Of a stretch of 64,000 bases of DNA, positions 41,225 through 51,231 are shown piece after piece (position 1 is the stretch's first letter; each line of letters begins with the position of its first letter). Both the position numbers and the translations under genes were made by a program. This stretch comes from Absidia repens (taxonomy: Eukaryota > Mucoromycota > Mucoromycetes > Mucorales > Cunninghamellaceae), in contig MCGE01000010.1 of assembly GCA_002105175.1 (NCBI GenBank), forward strand, positions 1,612,001 to 1,676,000, written 5' to 3'. The notes under the pieces were generated by a model. The model was not told where the DNA came from. It saw only the letters and a list, made by a program, of their open reading frames with translations, and searched no databases.

Positions 41225-41706
41225 AATGATGCCAAATGAGCGACGACACCTAAAAAAACGCCCTCCACCCTTTTTTTTAATGATAGAGAAATTTCAAACC
41301 CATCAACAAGTTACTCTATTTTTTCGCTGCGGACCTCGTTTGGGGTGTTGGGATCATACTCATGGCGGTCCATAACGAGTTCAAAAATACAATGAAAGAA
41401 TCAAAAATTACAGTGAACGAACTCCCAGAAGATCCAAAAAAATATGAGGTGCAAGTAGAAACGCCCATAAAGTTCGGTCTAATCTTTTGGCTCTTTTTAT
41501 GGCATGTGGTACCATTTATCAACAAGGTAAAGTGATATTATCTCTAAAGAAGTAAAAAAGAAATATGCAAAATCATCTACTCATTGCAACGTGACCCGTC
41601 TTTTTTTTTCACATAGGTTTATGTATTCCTCAAAATTCGCGCCTACATCAAATACGTCGAGTATAAGAAAGAAGAAGCTGAAACTTGCTCAAAATCTAAA
41701 GATTGA
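40837..41706 (+). CDS. Four-TM array protein 2
   Basis: Exons 40837-40874, 40962-41187, 41287-41526 and 41617-41706 (197 residues). N-terminus MGSRPLIYCCVPR, then AGMMTLTFWYGLTHWFGLFI (TM1), acidic loop (KKIVDPDDQLGEDTLLD), CLACFVIGYAYFYMCYLAYK (TM2 to the intron), KLLYFFAADLVWGVGIILMA (TM3), and FGLIFWLFLWHVVPFINK (TM4 to the last intron). The tail VYVFLKIRAYIKYVEYKKEE shares the YIKYV-YKK module with the rest of the array. The 38-nt first exon and IYCCVPR place it nearest subtype B. Both N- and C-termini are probably cytosolic (four segments, basic tail). I know of no named family; the function is unknown. Confidence 0.82.
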
Positions 41707-42865
41707 CCCCAGTCAAAACTATATGTTTCTAGTCACTTTTTTTCAATATATATATATATTTAAACAATGGTTATCAATAAATGGAAAATGAGAACAATGA
41801 TCAACGAGATGAATACCGGGGGACTGATGGGAACGGGTAGAAGAGCGGAGGGGTTTATACATTTTCATATTATGCAAAAAAAAAAAAAAAAAAGAAAAGC
41901 CCTCCCCAGCTACAATAGCATATCAACAATACTCAGTATCCATTGGGTCAGAGGATGATTAATAAAATGGATATATTTTATTCAAACATATTAAACTAAA
42001 AGCGAGGGATTCACTATAACAGAGAGGGGGGGGGAGAAAGGGAGCTGTTGGAGGTGGCTTGAAGAGACGTCTGGAATTTCGTCAGCAACAATCTAGAAGG
42101 ACAATTGTAACATGGGAACGACAATATTGTACAAAGCATGAGAGATTTGTTTTCATTGAAGCAAATAAAAAGAGACATGTTTATTAAGGTCTAGATTCAA
42201 ACTATGGACAACATAACACTAAATTAAACTGATGATGACTTCAAAAAGCCAACTAATGGTGGGTTCTAAATCCTAGATCCAAAATGAAAGGGTTTCCCCA
42301 TGCATCTTGTAATCTCTGAGCTGAAAACCCTTCTAAACTAGTCCTGATACTATTCTAAGACCAACATAACCTCATAGAAGTTGAATGGTGAAGAAAAAAG
42401 AAATAGAAAAAAAAAGGGGGAGGCGAGAGAGAGAGGAAAATAAAAAATTTATGTGTGCTGCGTTTGAAATCTTGCCAGGGCTTCTCTCTGAGGATTGGGT
42501 TACAATTTTATTTTTATCCCTCCCATAAAAGGAAGCTTGCCTTTTTTCTTGTTCTTACTTCACCAATAACATAGTAACTCCCTTCTCATGACGATCACTA
42601 TCATCTTTCAACATGGGAAGTATGGCGATTTTTCTCTTATTAAACAGTAGATTTATTTTATTACCTTGGTGCCTTGCTATTGCTTTATTTTCGCTATTAA
42701 TGTGTTCTGTGTTCAGCACAGCAGCATGATAGAATCGGAGTTTGGTAGTGCAACGCTGTTTCACACCCCTCCCCACAGTGGTACAACGAGCATGATTCTA
42801 TTTAAGAAGCAACTGAAGAGGTTTTTTTTTTTTTTTTCTATGTATTATTCCGAAACATCATCATT
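41707..42865. other. Intergenic between array genes 2 and 3
   Basis: Contains an inverted dispersed-repeat copy (42130-42480), a G-rich GGGGGGGGG stretch near 42026 and the promoter of array gene 3, with TATTTAAG at 42799-42806. No gene is seen. Confidence 0.5.
42130..42480 (-). repeat. Dispersed repeat family, copy C (inverted, subfamily 2)
   Basis: Read on the minus strand it carries AGGACTAGTTTAGAAGGGT, TTACAAGATGCATGGGGAAA, CACCATTAGTTGGC and a terminal AATAAACATGTCTC, in the same order as copies B and E. Homology to copy B continues past the AATAAA (TTGCTTCAAT, TCTCTCATG). It is the only inverted copy of the five. Confidence 0.65.
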
Positions 42866-43703
42866 ATGAGCGACTTGAAACAACCGACTATGTGCTGCTG
42901 CCTTTTGCCACGGTACTAAAAAATCAAAATCATTAAAACACCGTTTAATTTTTTCTTTTATACTAGGCCAGGTATCATGTTATTTACATTATCATATACT
43001 GCCTATGCATTCTCTGGGATGTTCTTTTTAACATTGGGGTATATCCTCACACAAAACATAGCGCCACATCAAGTCGAAGATCAAGATGAAAGATCAGTGG
43101 GACTTTCTGACATGATTTTTACCTGGGAGCACATGGCAAATGTGATATGTGGCTTTATTTACTTTTACACATTTATTCTGGCTTACAAGGTACCCTTTTT
43201 CTACGGATTCCCATAACGTTCGGACAAAATCAAAAAGGAATATGAATGAAATAACATGATATTATTTTTTCATATAGAGGAAATGGGAGTCATTCGAATA
43301 TGCACTTCGAGCTTTGATGGCTATTGCACTCTTTGGAGTTTATGAATGTTATGATCAATTCAAATTCATGTTTCTGATACATTCACAAGTGTATGGTCCT
43401 AAGCCTGACGAAGTGGATGACAATGTTTACGCTGAATTTCAAAACTCGTATCCCTCTGCCTCTGAATCTATTGTATTTGGCCTGATTGTTTATGTTATCC
43501 CATGGATTATACAGGTAAAATAGGAATGAGGCAACACTATTGTATGTCTTTTTTTTTTTTTTTTACTCAAGTCCTTCATTTTTTTTTATTGTGATGTCAT
43601 GTAGTTGTACCTTATCAAACAAACCCGAACTTATATAAAATATGTATTGTATAAGAAGGGGGAAAAAAATATGTCATCGTCGTCTGAAAAAGTCAAACAA
43701 TAA
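42866..43703 (+). CDS. Four-TM array protein 3 (subtype A)
   Basis: Exons 42866-42912, 42967-43189, 43278-43514 and 43605-43703 (201 residues). The N-terminus MSDLKQPTMCCCLLPR carries three adjacent Cys before the Pro-Arg. TM1 is IMLFTLSYTAYAFSGMFFLT, followed by a loop with IAPHQVEDQDE, TM2 VICGFIYFYTFILAYK, then RKWESFEYALRALMAIALFG (into TM3) and IVFGLIVYVIPWIIQ (TM4). The tail LYLIKQTRTYIKYVLYKK ends in a Ser-rich stretch with SSSEKVKQ. The nearest relative is array protein 6, which shares the IAPHQVEDQ loop and the GPKPDE.DD segment. Adjacent Cys beside a membrane segment suggest palmitoylation or metal binding, by inference. Confidence 0.85.
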
Positions 43704-44084
43704 AGTAACAATACAACCCTGCCCAAGCGTTTTATGTTAGTCCCTCTACATCCCCAGTGCAGTAAATAAAAAAAAATTGATCCCTGAGCGGCATTTTAAA
43801 AAAGCTAAAAAAAATGTGCAACTTTTATTATGAGTCAATGCTGAAAAAAAAAGTTGGCTTTTTTCAGGAAGGGGACATGCTGCGAACTTGCGTAGCCCGT
43901 TTAGGATACGGTGTACAGAAAAAACCGCATTTGAAAAGTTTCAACTGACGCCCAATTGAGAAGAAAAAGTTGTACTACTGAATGAACATAGGTTACACAA
44001 TGAAAAAGGTGGAATATGAATATATAAACCTGATCTTTTTAAACCACCAATTCCCCCTTCCAATTTTATTGTACCATTATCACT
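43704..44084 (+). promoter_or_regulatory. Upstream region of array gene 4, shared with gene 7
   Basis: The interval from about 43870 to 44040 is strongly similar to the one before array gene 7 (48610-48790): shared blocks include GTTTCAACTGACGCCCAATT-like DNA, TTGTACTAC.GAATGAA.ATAGG and GGTGGAATA.GAATATATAAA. The TATATAAA box is at 44021-44028, about 60 bases before the start codon. Confidence 0.65.
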
Positions 44085-44922
44085 ATGCCGTCCAAACCAA
44101 TTATATACTGCTGCGTCCCAAGGCAAGAAAAAAAAATCATGTCGTCATTTTTTAAACCAGTCCATCATAATAATTCCACTGATTTTCTTTTGACCGATAG
44201 ACCTGGCATCATATTCATGTCACTTATATTTGGTTTCTGCGGGCTTGTCCCAAGTATCTCTACACTTTACTCGTTACATTTTATTAGCTTTAAGAGCTTT
44301 TCATGTTTTATAGATTGTATGGACCGTGATGTCGACATCATTAGTACATTTGCATTTTTCTATTCAGCCTATCTTACTTATAAGGTATATATGTTTTTTT
44401 TTGGGGGGGGATATCCATTTACACTCGAGTACTGATTGCAATTTTTTTTTGTTTATAACTATAGCGGAGATACAAGCCATTCAAATACTTGCAGTATATC
44501 TTTTGGACTCGTGTTTTATTCGATGTTTACAACGGGATATATACTCTAAAAGCTGCTTTGACTGTGCCACTCGATCAATACAATATTAACAAAGACATGC
44601 CTTACAATGCCACAAACAACAACGGACTTACAGAAGAAGAATATCATAAACTGAATGAAACTCTATCGTATGGTGTCTATGCCATCATGCCTTTTATAAT
44701 GGCATTTCTCATACTGTTTCCTCTATTGAACAAAGTAAGTCCTCTAAAAAAAAAAAAAAAAAAAAAAAAAGATCATACTCAACTTTACTTGTTTTTCAAT
44801 GTTAGATATATCTCATTATAAAAATGAAAGCTTATACAGATTATGTCACATATAAAAAGGAAGAAGCTCGGCCTGTACCAGTAATTGAACTGCCCCATAA
44901 ACTACCAGAATGTAGCCAATAA
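44085..44922 (+). CDS. Four-TM array protein 4 (subtype B, GC-AG first intron)
   Basis: Exons 44085-44122, 44201-44384, 44465-44734 and 44806-44922 (202 residues). N-terminus MPSKPIIYCCVPR, then PGIIFMSLIFGFCGLVPSIS (TM1), IISTFAFFYSAYLTYK (TM2), KRRYKPFKYLQYIFWTRVLF (start of TM3), a loop with MPYNATNNNGLTEEEYHKLN containing an N-glycosylation sequon, VYAIMPFIMAFLILFPLLNK (TM4), and tail IYLIIKMKAYTDYVTYKKEE ending LPHKLPECSQ. The first intron begins AG|GCAAGA, a GC donor instead of GT; the acceptor GATAG and phase match the other copies exactly. Its closest relative is array protein 7, which has the same GC donor. Function unknown. Confidence 0.85.
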
Positions 44923-45776
44923 ATTCAAATGAATATTTTATATAAAGGTTTTCATGCATATAGCGATGTTTAAAAGCAAAAATTTTGTTTACAATTTTTG
45001 ATTTTTCATCGTATCCAGTGGATGACAACGCCAAAATCAGGAACAGCCAGAAAGCTTTTGCTTACAAAAGTGACGTACAGTATAGTGTGGTTTAACATAC
45101 ATATAGCTTTTATTATTGAACATATTGAATAAAAAAGACATCTGTATATATGTATATAGATATATTGATGATAGTTGCTAAATGTAGAGGATGAAAGGAA
45201 ACAGAGAGTGTTGAAACAAAATTCGAAAACAGGTCAAATATTTTTTGTTACTTTTTTATACAGTAGCTTATATCGGGACAGAAAGAAGGGAATGATCTAA
45301 TATTTAACACACATATAGGGGAAATAGAGGGAGATATATATCATCAAATTTACTGAATGATGTAGGGTTTTGAGCTATGAACGGTACGATTTTGAACCAT
45401 TAGTGGCGAAGTTCCATTTGTAGTACATTCATGTTTGATCCAATATCAATTATGGAAGCTTAATTAAGGGGCCAAAAGAGGGTGGGTGGGTGGGGAGGAA
45501 TGGAGACCGGCCCAATAAACATAGGCATAAAAAAGATAATCTGGGTAAGGGGAAAGGGGGAGGGGATGAAAAATGAGCGAGCATGATGGAATCAGAGATT
45601 CTTGGTGGGTAACCTAATTTTTTTTTTTTTGGGTAACCTGAATTGCAAAATCATTGATGGCTGCGCTTTGTCATGGTCATACAAGAAGCATGATACTATT
45701 TAAGAAAAAGCTTTTCTTTTTCTTTTTTTTGTTGTTGTTGTTTTGTTTTTCTTCCCTCGCTCACAAACATTTCATC
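44923..45776. other. Intergenic between array genes 4 and 5
   Basis: Similar in segments to the DNA before array gene 8 (50660-51230), sharing GAACATA.TGAATAAA, a TTTGTAGTA..TT.ATG.TTGATCC stretch and GGAAGCTTAATT.AGGGG. The promoter TATTTAAG is at 45697-45704, with CATGATACTATTTAAG conserved in all subtype A genes. No gene is seen. Confidence 0.55.
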
Positions 45777-46638
45777 ATGGCCAATTTAAAACAACCTTCT
45801 GTCTTCTGCTGTCTTTTACCGCGGTATTTCCAAAAAAAAAAAAGCTCACAGCAGAGTATAGAATAATAAAAACATAATCTAATTATTATTTTTTTCAAAA
45901 AAAAAAACACATTTTTATAGACCAGGCATCATGCTGTTTACATTCCTATCTGCTGTATATGCATTCTCTGGAGTATTTGCTATGACGGCAGGTTTTGTGT
46001 TTGCGTATTTTTACATGCCACTTCCAGACACAGCAAAGGAAGGAATGTTCTTCAAATTTGCTAGTAATCTTTTTAAATTGAATACGGTGGTTGACGTTTT
46101 TTGCGGTTTGATATATGTTTATGCCTTTATTCTAGCATATAAGGTAAGATTTAAATTTTTGAAATATGAACGAATCCGCCCCTCAAAAAAGGTAGAGGAG
46201 ACTAACCCCCCGCTTTCTATCTATTCTATTAGAGGAAATGGAAAGCTTTTGAGCCAGTGCTTTATGTCTTTTTGGCTATTGCGCTCTACGGTGGCTATTC
46301 AATGCTTTGTACTATTAAAGAAAACTATCTGGTCGCTCTTAATAGAGACGATTCCATTACGGATAAGTTTGGTGATATGGATGATGATCACAAAGAATCA
46401 TTCAATAGATGGTTTCCTAGGCTGCTTGTTGTCACTACCTTGATCCTTAGTGTTATGCCATGGCTCATTCAGGTACCTTGGTCAATGCGTTCTTCTACAA
46501 ATACAATAAAAATCATTACTCAGAAGCTTCCTTTTTATTATATATATATAGGTGTACTTGATCAAGCAGATACGATCTTATATAAAATACGTTTTGTATA
46601 AGAAAGACGAAAAGTATGTATCCTCTTCCTCCGAGTAA
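45777..46638 (+). CDS. Four-TM array protein 5 (subtype A)
   Basis: Exons 45777-45823, 45921-46143, 46233-46472 and 46552-46638 (198 residues). N-terminus MANLKQPSVFCCLLPR, TM1 IMLFTFLSAVYAFSGVFAMT, a loop with PLPDTAKEGMFFKFA, TM2 VVDVFCGLIYVYAFILAYK, TM3 EPVLYVFLAIALYGGYSML, an acidic loop (RDDSITDKFGDMDDDHKES), TM4 LVVTTLILSVMPWLIQ and tail VYLIKQIRSYIKYVLYKKDE ending in Ser-rich SSSSE. The nearest relative is array protein 8 (same ANLKQPS start, same DKFG.MDD loop). The promoter contains the subtype A core CATGATACTATTTAAG. Function unknown. Confidence 0.85.
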
Positions 46639-46691
46639 TATATCTGTTAGGAATCCACCCATTGATTAGCATAAAATAAACGTTATTTTGA

Positions 46692-46856
46692 CCCGCTGGA
46701 GCGCGTTTGGAAAACTGGATGTTAGGGAGGGGGTCTTCATTTTTTGAAATGGGGGGTTTTGCTGGGATGGGATTAGCCAACTCCGGCATTGCACACTTTG
46801 GTGGGTCTGCGCTTGGAGGCTCAGCCGTCATCGTCAGTGGGGTTATTTTGAAGTAA
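46692..46856 (+). other. Coding-like Gly/Ala-rich fragment of unknown origin
   Basis: An open frame of about 54 codons (with ATGs at 46719 and 46749) ends at TAA 46854. It includes MGGFAGMGLANSGIAHFGGS followed by ALGGSAVIVSGVIL, a glycine-spaced hydrophobic pattern not produced by simple repeats. The minus strand is also open across it. No splice sites connect it to a neighbour. It could be a decayed gene piece or chance. Confidence 0.25.
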
Positions 46857-47059
46857 AAAAAAAAAAAAAAAGGATGGATGGGGGGAGGATATAGGTTCCC
46901 ACTACGGTGACCTGCCACTGGGAGTCAGTGAATTATTTTTGTGTGGGGAATGGGTTGTGTGGAAATTCTCCCATTCGCACTCCGCCTTCAATAAATTTAA
47001 TTTAGGTTTTTTTTTCCCCTCTTTCTCTCTTTTCTGTTTATTTTCCAGAATATCGACTT

Positions 47060-47300
47060 CATTGGTATACTGTTTGTGGCATTTAGTGATCTTGGATTAG
47101 TGTTAGTACTTGAATTAGGGGCATTTTGAAAAGTGCAATGCAAACATCATGGGGAAACCCTTTCATTTTGGATTCGTGATTTGGGACTATTACCAGTAGA
47201 TTAGTCTTCACCTTTAAAATAGTGTCATTATAGTGTTAGCTGCCTTTAGTTTATATCAATATATGAATAAATACATCTTATCTTTTTAACATATGTCTTG
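47060..47300 (+). repeat. Dispersed repeat family, copy D (subfamily 1)
   Basis: Contains GTGATCTTGGATTAGTG, GGGGCATTTTGAAAAGTGCA, AAACATCATGGGGAAACCC, TTTCATTTTGGAT and a terminal ATATGAATAAA. It is closest to copy A at 7.5 kb. A CT-rich tract lies upstream as in the other copies. Confidence 0.65.
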
Positions 47301-47704
47301 TTGAATTGGCCTGTATGAAAAAAATACAATTTTATCAAACTGTATCTGGCCTTTGCTATTGTGAAATGTACTTCAATGATGTCATTTTTTCAGTTTTAGG
47401 CCGATAAATCGTTATTTTTGAGTTAGCATAGTTGGAAATTGCTTCATTCATAAATATTTTCCATCAACAAAGGAATTTTGATTGTCTTTGGTTATTCAAT
47501 GATCTCTTTACGGTATGACAGGCGGCACGGTAGGGCGGCGGAATCGGAGCTGTAGGTACAAACGCTGTTTCGTTCACAAAAGAAAAAGAAAATGAGATAA
47601 CTGGCTGCGCTATATGATAGTCGCACAAGGGCCATGATTCTTTTAAGAAATAAGAAACTCTTTTTTTTTCTTTCCTTTTTTTTTGCTCCCAAACATTCCC
47701 CATT

Positions 47705-48516
47705 ATGAGCAACTGGAAGCAACCGACCATGTGCTGTTGCCTGTTACCGCGGTATTAATTTCTTTTTTGTTCTAAAGAAGTTATCATCTAATTTTCTTTA
47801 TACTAGATCGGGTATCATGTCGTTTACATTTTTATATACTGGCTATGCATTCTCTGGGATATTCTTTAAAATATTAGGGTATATCTTCACACAAAAAATA
47901 GCACCCCATCAAGTCGAAGATCAAGGTGAACTTTTTGATTTTCTTTTTACTTGGTGGCACATGGTAGATGTGATATGTGGCTTCATTTACTTTTATGCCT
48001 TTATTCTGGCTTATAAGGTACCTTTTTTATATTTGTTTCCATAAAATGCGAACAAAACTAAATAGAAAGGTGTGAAGAATGAACTAACGTGATATTATCT
48101 CATCATACAGAGGAAGTGGGAGTCACTCGAATATGTACTTTATGGTTTAATGGCTATTGCGCTCTACGGGATTTATCCAATCTACCATGATATCAAAACT
48201 TGTTTTACCATGAATGATAAATTAAAAGGTCCTAAGCCTGATGAATTGGATGACGCTCAATACGCCATGATGCAGAAATGGATCGTTCTGACTTATATTG
48301 GATTTTCCCTGGTTTCTCAGGTCATCCCATGGATCATACAGGTAAATAAAATGTAGCCAATAATATTGTATTTCAAACCATTTATTCTATTTTTATGCAT
48401 ATATCATGTAGTTGTGCCTGATCAAGCAAATGCGAACCTATATAAAATATGTTTTGTATAAGAAGGAGACAAAAACTATACCGGCCTCCTCTGAAAAAGT
48501 TCAAACAATAAAATAA
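47705..48516 (+). CDS. Four-TM array protein 6 (subtype A)
   Basis: Exons 47705-47751, 47807-48017, 48111-48341 and 48412-48516 (197 residues). N-terminus MSNWKQPTMCCCLLPR, then SGIMSFTFLYTGYAFSGIFF (TM1; Ser replaces the Pro after the Arg), loop IAPHQVEDQGELFDF, TM2 VDVICGFIYFYAFILAYK, RKWESLEYVLYGLMAIALYG (into TM3), loop LKGPKPDELDDAQYAMM, TM4 IGFSLVSQVIPWIIQ and tail LCLIKQMRTYIKYVLYKKET. It is the block-duplicate partner of array protein 3. Its TATA-like core (TTTTAAG) is weaker than in the other subtype A genes, which may affect expression. Function unknown. Confidence 0.85.
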
Positions 48517-48840
48517 TGGTTGTCCTTCTGTACCCCTGGGTACAAAAAAAAAAAAAAAAAACGGCACTGCAGCGGAATTTAATAATGCATCGGAAAGGAA
48601 TAGGGTTTTTCGTAAAGGGATATGCTGCGACTGGCGTAGTTCGCCTCGAATAGGGTGAACAGAAAAAAACCATACTTAAAGTTTCAATTGACGCTCAATT
48701 GAGAACAAAAAGCTGTACTACAGAATGAATATAGGTTTCACAAATAGGAAGGTGGAATACGAATATATAAACCTCAACCTTCTTTTTTTGAAAAAAAAAA
48801 AAACACTTTTACCCACCCATTTGATTATACCATAATCATC
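48517..48840 (+). promoter_or_regulatory. Upstream region of array gene 7, shared with gene 4
   Basis: Counterpart of the region before array gene 4, with TATATAAA at 48764-48771 preceded by GGTGGAATACGAA. An A run (48545-48560) near the left end differs from the gene 4 copy. Confidence 0.65.
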
Positions 48841-49701
48841 ATGCCGTCCAAACCGCTTATATATTGCTGCGTCCCAAGGCAAGTTAAAAAAAAAAAGAGA
48901 GAGAGAGAATGTCATCCTCTCTAAACCAGTCCATCATAATAATCTCTTTGATTTCCCTTTTCTTGCCACACTTGTCCAATTAGACCAGGCATCATGATCA
49001 TGTCACTAGTATTTGGTTTATGGGGCCTTCTACCAAGTATTGTCACACTTTATTCGTTAAATTTCTTTTACTTTAAGAGTTTTTATGGTTTTATAATTTG
49101 TATGCAAAATAATGTTAGAGTCATTAGTACATTTGCATTTTTCTATGCAGTCTACCTTACTTATAAGGTATGTATAGATTTTGACGTTGGTATCAATTTA
49201 CACCAAAGGACTCACAATGGCGGTTTTTTTCTTTTTTTTTACAATTTTAGCGGAAATACAAGCCATTCAAATACTTGCTGTATATCTTTTGGGCTAGTAT
49301 TTTACTCGATGTTTGCTCTGGGTTATTTTCTCTAAAAGCTGCGTTTTCAGTAACACACAACCCACATAAAGTTAAAACTGAAATTCCATACAATGCAACA
49401 AATCACAAGGGACTTACGGAAGAAGAATATAATCAAATGAATGAAGCTATAGAATCTGGTGTCTATGCCGTCATGCCTTTTGTAATGGCTTTTTTCACCC
49501 TATTTCCCTTAATAAACAAAGTAAGTCTTGCAAAAAGGAAAGGGTGTTTTTTTTTCTTATCTTAACCTTATTTTTTTTTTTTAGATATATCTCATTATAA
49601 AAATGAAAGCTTATGCAGATTATATCGCATATAAAAAGGAAGAAGCCCGGCCTGTGCCAGTAGTTGAACTACCCCATAAACTACCAGAGTGTAGCCAATA
49701 A
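48841..49701 (+). CDS. Four-TM array protein 7 (subtype B, GC-AG first intron)
   Basis: Exons 48841-48878, 48984-49167, 49251-49520 and 49585-49701 (202 residues, identical exon lengths to array gene 4). N-terminus MPSKPLIYCCVPR, TM1 IMIMSLVFGLWGLLPSIVTL, TM2 VISTFAFFYAVYLTYK, KYKPFKYLLYIFWASILLDV (TM3), loop IPYNATNHKGLTEEEYNQMN with the same N-glycosylation sequon, TM4 VYAVMPFVMAFFTLFPLINK, tail IYLIIKMKAYADYIAYKKEE and end LPHKLPECSQ. The first intron starts AG|GCAAGT, a near-perfect GC-donor consensus. It is the block-duplicate partner of gene 4. Function unknown. Confidence 0.86.
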
Positions 49702-50079
49702 AAGCTCTATGTCATAATTTACGCGCTTCATGCACATGCACGTCTACTCAGTTTACCACCCTCCCATAAATATTTATCATCGCCAAAATTCCATTTATAT
49801 TATACATTACTGCAAAATTAGTGAGCCATAATATTAGCATTTAGTTTATATGGTATTGGATGGCATGTAGTCTAGTCAGTAAAAGTACAGTTATTCTACA
49901 GGTAGTTAAGAAACTATATAAATATTCGACAGTGAAATAGGTAAGCTTGGCTCGAGAGGCCAATTTGCTATGATATGGTGAGTCCAAAGTCATAATTATG
50001 AGAGAAGATAGTTACTATGCCACTGTGAGAAGAAAATTATTATGCTGATGTGTTGTATGGTGTTGATCTGTTTTGTATC

Positions 50080-50520
50080 CATCTCTCGCCAGACAGAAAT
50101 TGGAAAATGTTTCAAATTCCGACCAGTGCGTTTTTGGGCTTTATCCTCCTATTTTTTTTTTCCCTTTCCGTTCTCTTTTCTTTTCATTTTCCTTTTTTTT
50201 TTCACCGCCAATCTACTTCGTTGTGGACCTAGTGGCCTTGGCTTTCTATTAGGACTAGTTTAGAAGGGTTTCAGATAAGGGATTACAAGATGCATGGGGA
50301 AACCCTTTCATTTTGGATTTATGATCTGACGGCACCATTAGTTGGACTTTTTGGAGCCTTCATTAGTTTGGTTTAGTATTAGTTTGCCCATAGTTTTGTA
50401 TCTACATCTAAATAAAATATGTCTTTTTTTTTTGTATATGTGTTAATGAGACGTGTCCCATTTGTCTTTATCATGTCTTGTGCTAGTGATCCTTTTCTAC
50501 CATCTCCTTTCTGGTGTCAT
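50080..50520 (+). repeat. Dispersed repeat family, copy E (subfamily 2)
   Basis: The core 50250-50423 has AGGACTAGTTTAGAAGGGT, GGGATTACAAGATGCATGGG, GAAACCCTTTCATTTTGGAT, CACCATTAGTTGG and a terminal AATAAAATATGTC. The upstream TTTCAAATTCCGACCA and CT-rich tract, and the downstream TGTCCCA and TCATGTCTTG, are shared with copy B. The arms AAGGGTTT and AAACCCTT can pair into a stem. Confidence 0.65.
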
Positions 50521-50772
50521 TGGCGTGGGTATGTAGTGTTGATTGTGGTCAGTCTATCAGCTATGCAGTGGGCGGGAGATAAAAATTAGTGCAATTTTTA
50601 TAGTTTATAAGCATAGCATGGCATAGTGCAGTATAGTTTGCCATATAGATAGTTTTTTTTTTTTTTTTTTTTTTGAACATACTGAATAAAGGATATTTGA
50701 AAATGTATTACACATTGATCATTGTTGCTGGGCTAAATAGTAGGAAGCGAGAGAGAGTGTTTAGGCAAATGC

Positions 50773-50830
<58 letters not shown>
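50773..50830. repeat. (ATT)n microsatellite
   Basis: About 19 uninterrupted ATT units between repeat copy E and array gene 8. The corresponding position before array gene 5 lacks it, so it arose after the block duplication. Confidence 0.9.
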
Positions 50831-50832
<2 letters not shown>

Positions 50833-51231
50833 GAGAAAGAATGAAGAGGATCTTCTAATGCATAACGTACATTTATAGGTGATATACGGGCGTACATCGG
50901 CACAAATTCAATAGATGATGTATAGTTTGCAATATGAACGACACTGTTTTGGACCATCAGTGGAAACGATCTGTTTGTAGTAGATTTATGCTTGATCCGA
51001 AGTGGCCTTGAATATAGTGGAAGCTTAATTGAGGGGCGAAAGGAGAGAAAATGGGGCAAGTATGATGAAATCAGAGATTATTCGTGTGACAATGAGTAGG
51101 TATTCTGAATCACCAAAACCGTTGATGACTGCGCTTTGTCAAAGTGGTACAAGACGCGTGACACTATTTAAGAAAAAAAAAACTTTTTGTTGTTGTGTTT
51201 TCTCCTTTCGGTCGTTCATAAACATTTCATC

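Larger units (their letters stand above)
46639..47704. other. Intergenic between array genes 5 and 6
   Basis: Contains a Gly-rich coding-like fragment (46692-46856, plus), dispersed-repeat copy D (47060-47300) and the promoter of array gene 6 (TCTTTTAAGAAAT near 47640, a weakened form of the TATTTAAG core). No complete gene is seen. Confidence 0.45.
49702..51231. other. Intergenic between array genes 7 and 8
   Basis: Contains repeat copy E (50080-50520), an (ATT)n microsatellite (50773-50830) and DNA similar to the region before array gene 5. The promoter core TATTTAAG is at 51165-51172. No gene is seen; the open frames at 50042-50263 are translations of the CT-rich part of the repeat. Confidence 0.55.
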
